Shown here in pieces: positions 1 to 5,752 of a stretch of DNA of 11,851 nucleotides. How positions within the stretch are numbered: position 1 is the first letter of the stretch; the number at the start of each line of letters is the position of its first letter. The notes below the pieces were generated by a model. That model did no database searches, had not been told where the DNA came from, and was given only the letters and a program-made list of their open reading frames with translations. Location: NCBI GenBank assembly GCA_964484785.1, contig CAZAFD010000022.1, forward strand, positions 1 to 11,851, in the 5' to 3' direction. Origin of the DNA: CAZAFD01 sp964484785 (lineage in GTDB: Bacteria; Pseudomonadota; Alphaproteobacteria; Rickettsiales; UBA1997). The translations under genes were made by a program, and so were the position numbers.

Positions 1-192
1 ATGATCTATGTTTATAGTTTTTTTCAATGTTATTTACTAATAGGACACTTATAGTCTTTGTAATAAATGAATTTATAGTGAAATAATATATAATTAGTAA
101 AAAGATGTGTAAATTATCAAATTTCGTATACTAAAGTATCCTTTTATTAAATCTGGAACTAGGATATGATTTTCAACTTGAAATGGTTTAAT
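1..192. other. Intergenic, no intact gene
   Basis: This AT-rich stretch downstream of dnaJ holds no intact gene, tRNA or convincing terminator on either strand. All frames are interrupted by stops. Two things stand out. A hairpin overlaps the dnaJ stop (entry at 181-207). On the minus strand, 32 codons stay open in the dnaJ frame after its stop, ending at TAA 94-96; part of this reads LVPDLIKGYF, which may be a fragment of a lost acyltransferase gene (see findings). The left end may also belong to a gene outside the window, but nothing shows that. Confidence 0.6.
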
Positions 193-207
193 TTACTTAA
201 ACCATTT
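181..207 (-). terminator. Hairpin at the 3' end of dnaJ mRNA (terminator-like, no U-run)
   Basis: The sequence contains a perfect 11-bp inverted repeat, AAATGGTTTAA at 181-191 and its reverse complement at 197-207, with a 5-nt loop. In the dnaJ transcript the 5' arm encodes the last residues (Trp-Phe-Lys) and the stop codon TAA (193-195) sits in the loop and stem. The hairpin is weak in G/C and is followed on the minus strand by CAAGTTGAAA, not by a U-run. It is therefore not a classical intrinsic terminator, but it could mark or stabilise the mRNA 3' end. Confidence 0.3.
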
Positions 208-1332
208 CTTGAAGAAGCCGCTATCTTTTTTTTCTTGAAAGGACTTATCGAGTTGTTGTACTAAGTCTTTTTCTTCTGTTGTTAGATTTATTGGAATATT
301 AATCTTTACTGTTACAACCAAATCTCCCCGTTTCTCTGGATTGCCAAGACTTGGCATGCCTTTACCCTTTAGTCTTATTTTTGTGTTATATTGTGTACCA
401 GCTGGTATTTTTAACATAACGTTATTACCATCAATTGTTGGTACCTCTACTTCTCCGCCAAGAATAGCGGTAGTTGGCATAATATTTATATTTAGTAATA
501 AGTCGGTTTTGTCGCGCTTAAAAGTTGTATGATCCTTTACATTTATAAAGATGTATAGATCTCCATTTGTGCCGCTATTTGTTCCAGCTTCACCTTGACC
601 ACTCAATTTTATCTTATTACCTGTATCTACACCGCTTGGTATTTTTATATTTAAAGTTCGATCTTTATTGTATCGACCTGTACCATGACATTTACCACAT
701 GGATTTTGAATAATTTTACCAGTACCTCTACATCTTCGACAAGGTTGCTCAAAAATAAAGAAGCCTTGCTGTTTTCTGACGTTACCCTTTCCATTACATT
801 CAGGACATTTTGTGTTGGCATTTTTATCCTTGGATCCTGAACCGTCACATGTGTCACATTTTACGCTTGAGGTGAAAGAAATATCTACATTTTTACCCTT
901 AAGAGCATCTTCTAAACTTACATCAAGGTCATATCTTAAATCTGATCCTCTTTGTTGATTGCTCCTATTTCCTCTAATTGAATCGTCTTCTCCATCATTA
1001 AACATACTAGAAAATTGACTAAATATGTCTGTGAAGTCGCCAAAACCAGAAGCAAAACCACCAAATCCACCGGCGTCACCAAAACCGCTACCGCTGCCCA
1101 TACCGCCAGCTTCAAAGGCTGCATGACCAAACTTATCGTAGGCAGCTCTTTTTTGATCATCCTTTAATATTTCATAAGCTTCATTTACTTCTTTAAATTT
1201 TGCTTCTGCTTCTTTGTCTCCTGGATTTCTGTCTGGATGATACTGCATAGCCTTCTTCCTATAGGCCTTTTTTAATTCTTCGGCCGTAGCGCTTTTACTT
1301 ACTCCTAAAACTTCGTAAAAATCTCTAGTCAT
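193..1332 (-). CDS. dnaJ: Chaperone protein DnaJ (Hsp40)
   Basis: DnaJ is the cytosolic co-chaperone that delivers unfolded clients to DnaK and stimulates its ATPase, with GrpE as exchange factor. The 379-residue protein has all type I parts in order. The J domain covers about residues 4-69, with the essential HPD at 32-34. A Gly/Phe-rich linker follows at about 74-111. Four zinc-finger repeats of the form CxxCxGxG lie at 159-166, 176-183, 198-205 and 212-219, so all eight Cys ligands are present. The C-terminal client-binding region and dimerisation tail run from about 226 to 379. Length and features match bacterial DnaJ (about 375-380 residues), so the gene looks intact. ATG at 1330-1332 begins directly at the J domain; no clear Shine-Dalgarno precedes it. 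dnaK, often the neighbour, is not here: the gene upstream is a divergent ABC operon. The style (KRAAYDKFGHAAFE, then RGSDLRYDLDVSLEDALKGK) is alphaproteobacterial. Confidence 0.98.
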   Translation of the reverse strand: MTRDFYEVLGVSKSATAEELKKAYRKKAMQYHPDRNPGDKEAEAKFKEVNEAYEILKDDQKRAAYDKFGHAAFEAGGMGSGSGFGDAGGFGGFASGFGDFTDIFSQFSSMFNDGEDDSIRGNRSNQQRGSDLRYDLDVSLEDALKGKNVDISFTSSVKCDTCDGSGSKDKNANTKCPECNGKGNVRKQQGFFIFEQPCRRCRGTGKIIQNPCGKCHGTGRYNKDRTLNIKIPSGVDTGNKIKLSGQGEAGTNSGTNGDLYIFINVKDHTTFKRDKTDLLLNINIMPTTAILGGEVEVPTIDGNNVMLKIPAGTQYNTKIRLKGKGMPSLGNPEKRGDLVVTVKINIPINLTTEEKDLVQQLDKSFQEKKDSGFFKKWFK

Positions 1333-1380
1333 GATTGTTAAATTAAAGTATATTAAATGTAGATTTTGTACAACTCTATA

Positions 1381-1410
1381 ATAATATAGTGATTTTAATT
1401 TTTTTTACAA
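1381..1410 (-). promoter_or_regulatory. Candidate sigma-70-type promoter for dnaJ
   Basis: On the minus strand TTGTAA (1405-1410) is followed after 16 nt by TATATT (1383-1388), or after 18 nt by TATTAT (1381-1386). The predicted transcript would start near 1375 and have a leader of about 40 nt. No CIRCE-like inverted repeat (HrcA operator) is visible. Any AT-rich spacer offers many such matches, so this is only a candidate. The heat-shock sigma alternative cannot be judged by eye. Confidence 0.3.
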
Positions 1411-1582
1411 GGTTCAGAACTAAAATTCTTTATTATCAATCCTGGTTAGAAAAATTTAATTTTTTTAATCGTTTAGTGAAATTATTAAAATCTTTATTTG
1501 CCTTAACTATTAGTTTAGATTTTTATAATTATGGATTAGCTTGGTATTTCTTAAATAAAACAGCGTATTTATCTAAATAATA

Positions 1583-1609
1583 TTGATTTAATTTTACCAT
1601 CAGTATAAC
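1583..1609 (+). promoter_or_regulatory. Candidate promoter of the ybhFSR-like operon
   Basis: TTGATT (1583-1588) and TATAAC (1604-1609) are separated by 15 nt, slightly short for sigma-70. Transcription would start near 1616, giving a leader of about 38 nt. The -10 hexamer overlaps the near-palindrome at 1605-1620, where a repressor could bind; TetR-family regulators control such efflux operons in other bacteria, but none is encoded here. An alternative is the perfect TATAAT at 1524-1529. Confidence 0.25.
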
Positions 1610-1653
1610 TTAAAAGTTATTTGTAGAATAGGATCTCTTTAATTAAGAAAGTT

Positions 1654-3333
1654 ATGGATAGAGTAGCCACTATTAGTAATTTATATAAGAATTTTAAAGA
1701 TAATTTAGCAATAAATAATCTTAATCTAACTATAAACAAGGGAAAAATTGTTGGTTTAATTGGTCCAGATGGCGCGGGAAAGACTACCTTGATCAGACTA
1801 ATGTTAGGCTTGCTAGTTCCTACTTCGGGTTCTATCAATATTCTTGGTTATGATCCAGTTAGGGATACAGAAGAGCTGCATAATGTTGTTGGTTATATGC
1901 CACAAAAATTTGGTCTTTATGAGGATTTAACTGTGCAAGAGAACTTGAACCTTTATGCCGATTTAAAGGAAATTTCTCAAGAAAAAAGACAGCAGTATTT
2001 TAGTACTGTTTTAAAATTTACAAATCTTGAGCCCTTTATTGATAGATTAAGCGGTAAATTATCTGGTGGTATGAAGCAGAAATTGGGTTTAGCTTGTTCT
2101 CTACTCGGTGAGCCGCAATTTTTATTATTAGACGAGCCCGGAGTTGGGGTAGATCCTATATCTAGAAGAGACCTTATGGCTATGGTGCGAAAATTAAGTG
2201 GTAACGGTATGACCATTTTATGGTCTACCTCTTATCTAGATGAAGCTGAAAATTTTGATGAAGTTATTTTGCTTAATGAAGGTAGGACACTATTTAATGG
2301 TGTTCCGGGTGATCTTACTAAAACAGTAGATGGAGATGTTTTTATAACAAAAGATATTCGAGTAAAAAATAGAAGTCTCTTGAGAAGGATTTTAAAAAGT
2401 AAAAAAAAGGTAATTGATGCTGTTATTGAAGGTGATGCAGTTAGACTAGTAATTGATAAGAAGTTATCCAATAGGTTTGCGGATAACTTACAACCGGTTA
2501 AACCTAGATTTGAGGATGCTGTTATTAAGGCTCTTGGAGGTTGTCCTTTAGGAGGTTCAAAGGTTGCGAATGATATTAATATAAAAAATACTATGGACGT
2601 GGTTATTGAGGCTAAAAACTTAACCAAGATCTATGGTGATTTTATGGCAACTAAGGATATAAGTTTTTCTATAAAGAAGGGTGAAATTTTTGGTTTGTTG
2701 GGACCTAATGGCGCAGGCAAGTCAACTTCCTTTGGTATGATGTGTGGTTTAATAAGACCAAGTGGTGGGGAAGCCTATATTATGGGATATAATATGAAGA
2801 CACATCCATCTGAAGCCAGATCTCAGTTAGGCTATATGGCTCAGAAGTTTTCTTTATTCGGAAGTTTAAGTGTTTATAATAATTTAAGATTCTTTTCAGG
2901 GGTGTATGGTCTAAGTGGTGCCTTCCAGAAGCAAAAGATAAAAGAGATGATAGATGTTTTTGATTTAGGAGATTATCTTGATACTAATAGTGAATTATTG
3001 CCCTTAGGTTTTAAACAGAGGTTGGCTTTAGCATGCGCTATAATGCATAGCCCTCCAATTTTGTTTTTGGACGAACCCACAAGCGGTGTTGATCCATTAA
3101 CTCGAAGAGAGTTTTGGAATCATATAAATTCTATGGTAGAAAAGGGCGTAACTGTTATGGTTACAACTCACTTTATGGATGAAGCGGAGTACTGTGATAG
3201 AATAGCTTTAATATATAAAGGACAAGCTATTAAGACTGGTTCTCCAAATGAAATAAAGTTGCCTGGAGAAACCATGGAAGACGCCTTTGTGAGGATTATT
3301 CAAGAATATGATATGGATAAACAAATAGATTGA
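1654..3333 (+). CDS. ybhF: Two-domain ABC transporter ATP-binding protein, YbhF-like
   Basis: This cytoplasmic protein would drive the two permeases encoded directly downstream. It has 559 residues (E. coli YbhF is about 578) and contains two fused nucleotide-binding domains. NBD1 has Walker A GPDGAGKTT (37-45), signature LSGGMKQ (136-142) and Walker B FLLLDEP (156-162), but Ser193 replaces the switch histidine (context STSYLDEAE). NBD2 has Walker A GPNGAGKST (350-358) and Walker B LFLDEP (470-475) with switch His506, but its signature reads LPLGFKQ (449-455) instead of LSGGQ. A linker of about 90 residues ends in PRFEDAVI, as in YbhF/RbbA-type proteins. ATG 1654 begins just before the NBD1 beta strand and is preceded by AAGAAAG, a weak ribosome-binding site. 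E. coli YbhFSR is reported as a multidrug and Na+/Li+ exporter; the substrate here is unknown. RbbA/YhiH-type ATPases are the close alternative, but those usually carry a fused membrane part, which this one lacks. Confidence 0.9.
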   Translation: MDRVATISNLYKNFKDNLAINNLNLTINKGKIVGLIGPDGAGKTTLIRLMLGLLVPTSGSINILGYDPVRDTEELHNVVGYMPQKFGLYEDLTVQENLNLYADLKEISQEKRQQYFSTVLKFTNLEPFIDRLSGKLSGGMKQKLGLACSLLGEPQFLLLDEPGVGVDPISRRDLMAMVRKLSGNGMTILWSTSYLDEAENFDEVILLNEGRTLFNGVPGDLTKTVDGDVFITKDIRVKNRSLLRRILKSKKKVIDAVIEGDAVRLVIDKKLSNRFADNLQPVKPRFEDAVIKALGGCPLGGSKVANDINIKNTMDVVIEAKNLTKIYGDFMATKDISFSIKKGEIFGLLGPNGAGKSTSFGMMCGLIRPSGGEAYIMGYNMKTHPSEARSQLGYMAQKFSLFGSLSVYNNLRFFSGVYGLSGAFQKQKIKEMIDVFDLGDYLDTNSELLPLGFKQRLALACAIMHSPPILFLDEPTSGVDPLTRREFWNHINSMVEKGVTVMVTTHFMDEAEYCDRIALIYKGQAIKTGSPNEIKLPGETMEDAFVRIIQEYDMDKQID

Positions 3334-3341
3334 TTAAGCAA

Positions 3342-4454
3342 ATGAGTATTTTGATATCCTTAATAAAAAAAGAATTTTATCAGATTGTAAGAGATCCTAG
3401 TAGTGTCTTAATTTCTGTTGTTATGCCTCTTTTATTACTCTTTATTTTTGGGTATGGTGTTAATCTCGATAACAATAAGATTAGAATAGGTCTTTATACA
3501 GAAAACAATGATAAGGAAATTACAGATATAGTTTCCAGTTTTGAAAATACTAAGTTTTTAGATGTGGTGCGATTTTCTAATAGAAAGGACATGGCAGACG
3601 GTTTAGTTGCTGGAAAAATTAGGGGTATGGTTATTTTTCCAAGTGATTTTGCTAAAAACTTTAATAATCCAGACAAGACTGCGAGCATAGAAGTTGTTAC
3701 AGATGGTTCTGAAACAAATACGGCTATTTTTGTACAAAATTATATTACAGCTGTTGTCGGTAATTGGCAAAAGATTTATGCTACAGAGAAAGGGATACCT
3801 CAAGGAGCCTTAATTGATGTAGAGTCTAGAATTTGGTTTAATCCAGAATTGAAGAGTAGATATATCTTACTTCCAACGTCAATTTCTATTATTATGACTT
3901 TGATAGGTATGATTCTAACCGCTCTTGTTGTGGCACGAGAATGGGAAAGAGGCACTATGGAGGCCTTGTTAACTACTAAAGCCACAAGACTGGATATTAT
4001 ACTTGGTAAATACATTCCATACTACGTTTTGGGTATGTTCTCTACAATCTTCTGTTTTGTAATATGTACGGTTATTTTTGGTGTACCTTTTAGAGGTAGT
4101 TTTATTTTATATTTTATTACATCTAGCTTCTTTTTATTGACATCTTTAGGACAGGGTTTGTTAATCTCTACCTTAACAAAAAACCAATTTTTAGCTTGTA
4201 TTACCGCCGCATCAATTGGTTTTATGCCGGCCACTATGTTTTCTGGGGCAATGTATGAAATTTCTTCAATGCCGCCGATATTACGTATTTTTACATATAT
4301 AGTACCGGCTAGATACTATACGGTATGTGTCAGTGATTTATTTTTAGCTGGCAATACATTAAAGTTGTTATTTAAACAAAGTTTATACTTAATGGCTTGC
4401 AGTAGTATTCTATTTGGAATCATTTATCACAAGACCAATAAAAGATTAGAATAA
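3342..4454 (+). CDS. ybhS: ABC-2 type permease, YbhS-like (first membrane subunit)
   Basis: This is an inner-membrane subunit of the exporter powered by the preceding ATPase. From ATG 3342 it has 370 residues (YbhS is about 377). It shows the ABC-2 layout: a short cytoplasmic N-terminus (IKKEFYQIVRDP), one membrane segment at about 22-40, a large extracytoplasmic domain to about 172, then about five membrane segments. The family motif AREWERGTMEALL follows the second segment. RIWFNPELKSRYILLP before that segment and DGSETNTA in the outer domain are typical of the YbhS/YhhJ group. Start choice: an in-frame TTG at 3330 would overlap the ATPase stop (TGA 3331-3333) and give 374 residues. I prefer ATG 3342, 8 nt after that stop; neither start has a strong ribosome-binding site. 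The tight spacing indicates one operon with translational coupling. Confidence 0.9.
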   Translation: MSILISLIKKEFYQIVRDPSSVLISVVMPLLLLFIFGYGVNLDNNKIRIGLYTENNDKEITDIVSSFENTKFLDVVRFSNRKDMADGLVAGKIRGMVIFPSDFAKNFNNPDKTASIEVVTDGSETNTAIFVQNYITAVVGNWQKIYATEKGIPQGALIDVESRIWFNPELKSRYILLPTSISIIMTLIGMILTALVVAREWERGTMEALLTTKATRLDIILGKYIPYYVLGMFSTIFCFVICTVIFGVPFRGSFILYFITSSFFLLTSLGQGLLISTLTKNQFLACITAASIGFMPATMFSGAMYEISSMPPILRIFTYIVPARYYTVCVSDLFLAGNTLKLLFKQSLYLMACSSILFGIIYHKTNKRLE

Positions 4455-4472
4455 TTTATATAATAGTAAAAT

Positions 4473-5597
4473 ATGTGGGAAAGATTTTTAGACAGATGGA
4501 CCAGAATTAAAGCCTTAATGATTAAAGAGTTTCAAGCGGTATTAACTGACAAAAGAAACAGAAATATGTTGTTTATACCACCGGTAGTACAACTAGTATT
4601 GTTTGCTTTTACTGCCACACTAGAGGTTAAAAATATTACTATGGTTGTACAAGATAAGGATAATACAACTATTAGTAAGGAACTGGTTTCTAAGTTTCAA
4701 GGTTCCCCAAGGTTTGTACGTATATATTATGTGAATAGTCGAGAGGACTTGAATCGGTTAATAAATTCCCAAAAGGTTTTTATTGCCATGACTATTCCAA
4801 ATAATTTTGCACATGATTTATATGCTAATAATAACGCTAAGGTACAGTTTATCCTAGATGGACGCAAGACGAATGCGGCTTCAATTGTTTTAGGTTACGC
4901 CAATTCAATTATAAATGAATTTCAAAGCGAATTATCTGGTAGACAGATTTCGTCTAAGATTAATGTACAGGTAAGGAATTGGTTTAATTCAAACTTAAAT
5001 TATAGATGGTTTATTGTAATAAGTATGTGTGGTACTCTTACCATGTCAATGGTTCTGAGTTTAACAGCCTTAGCTGTAGCTAAGGAAAGAGAGTTTGGTA
5101 CCTTTAATCAAATTATTGTATCGCCCCTAAAACCATGGGAAATTTTATTGGCTAAAACTATTCCAGCCATGTGTTTTTCTTTAACAGTTATGACCTTGAT
5201 TTTATTTATTGCTATATTTGGATTTAGGATACCCTTTGTGGGTTCTATTCTTTATTTACTAATAAGTGTTCTAGTTTTTTTATTAGCTATGTCAGCTATA
5301 GGTTTGTTTATTTCTACAATTTGTAGAACGCAGCAGCAAGCAATTTTAGGGGTTTTTGTGGTTATGATGCCATGTATGTTGCTATCTGGATATATTAGTC
5401 CTGTAGAGAATATGCCTATATTTTTACAAAAAATTACTCTTATAAATCCAGTAAGACACTTTCTAGTATTAAATAAAGGTATTTTTTCTAAAGATATGAC
5501 CTTTGCTATGATTTTTGAAAATCTATGGCCTCTAATTGTATTATCTATTGTTAGTCTGGGGTTTTCTACGTGGTATTTTAACAGAAAACTTGAGTAA
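4473..5597 (+). CDS. ybhR: ABC-2 type permease, YbhR-like (second membrane subunit)
   Basis: This is the second inner-membrane subunit, expected to pair with the YbhS-like protein to form the export channel. It has 374 residues (YbhR is about 368). The N-terminus (LMIKEFQAVLTDKRNR) leads into one membrane segment (about 33-50) and TLEVKN, a junction typical of YbhR. The outer domain contains DGRKTNAASIV and ends at VRNWFNSNLNYRWFIV. Five further membrane segments follow, with the ABC-2 motif AKEREFGTFNQIIVSPL. It starts 18 nt after the ybhS-like stop and is the last gene of the operon, since the next gene is convergent. It is only distantly similar to the first permease, so the pair is a heterodimer by design, not a recent duplication. 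The HlyD-family adaptor YbhG, present in the E. coli cluster, is absent on both sides. Confidence 0.9.
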   Translation: MWERFLDRWTRIKALMIKEFQAVLTDKRNRNMLFIPPVVQLVLFAFTATLEVKNITMVVQDKDNTTISKELVSKFQGSPRFVRIYYVNSREDLNRLINSQKVFIAMTIPNNFAHDLYANNNAKVQFILDGRKTNAASIVLGYANSIINEFQSELSGRQISSKINVQVRNWFNSNLNYRWFIVISMCGTLTMSMVLSLTALAVAKEREFGTFNQIIVSPLKPWEILLAKTIPAMCFSLTVMTLILFIAIFGFRIPFVGSILYLLISVLVFLLAMSAIGLFISTICRTQQQAILGVFVVMMPCMLLSGYISPVENMPIFLQKITLINPVRHFLVLNKGIFSKDMTFAMIFENLWPLIVLSIVSLGFSTWYFNRKLE

Positions 5598-5752
5598 GAG
5601 CAAAAATAATCTATAATTAAATATTAAAGTACGAGAAAATTAGAAAAAAATTTTACCATTAAGATTAGTTAATTTTTGAAAAGGCATGTGATAGATTAAT
5701 TTAAAATCTACTTAAATATGACCGGTTGATTTAATTACTTCCAATATGGACC
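5598..5752. other. Convergent intergenic spacer
   Basis: Two genes converge here (ybhR-like from the left, yhdP-like from the right), so transcripts from both sides should end in these 155 nt. I see short A/T-only inverted repeats, such as TAGATT and AATCTA separated by 7 nt at about 5692-5710, and a T/A-run region near 5643-5655. No G/C-containing stem followed by a T-run is visible on either strand. No gene or RNA is recognised. Confidence 0.5.

Larger units (their letters stand above)
1333..1653. other. Divergent intergenic region between dnaJ and the ABC operon
   Basis: This 321-nt spacer must carry the promoters for both dnaJ (leftward) and the ABC operon (rightward). A 63-codon open frame from GTG 1389 to TAA 1578-1580 exists on the plus strand. 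Its product is rich in Leu, Phe, Asn and Lys, as expected of random AT-rich DNA, has no recognisable motif and has no ribosome-binding site, so I do not call it a gene. A 16-nt near-palindrome, ATAACTT-AA-AAGTTAT (1605-1620), lies about 35 nt before the ABC start and could be an operator or just chance. A perfect TATAAT occurs at 1524-1529, without a well-spaced -35 element. Confidence 0.5.

Noticed and set aside
1389..1580. 63-codon plus-strand open frame between dnaJ and the ABC operon
   Set aside because: GTG start, no ribosome-binding site, composition of random AT-rich DNA, no recognised motif; not strong enough to call a gene.
2232..2627. 131-codon minus-strand open frame inside the ABC ATPase gene
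   Set aside because: Antisense shadow of a clearly coding region with intact ABC motifs; no family resemblance of its own.
5598..5752. Bidirectional intrinsic terminator between converging genes
   Set aside because: Only short A/T-only inverted repeats are seen, with no G/C stem plus T-run on either strand.
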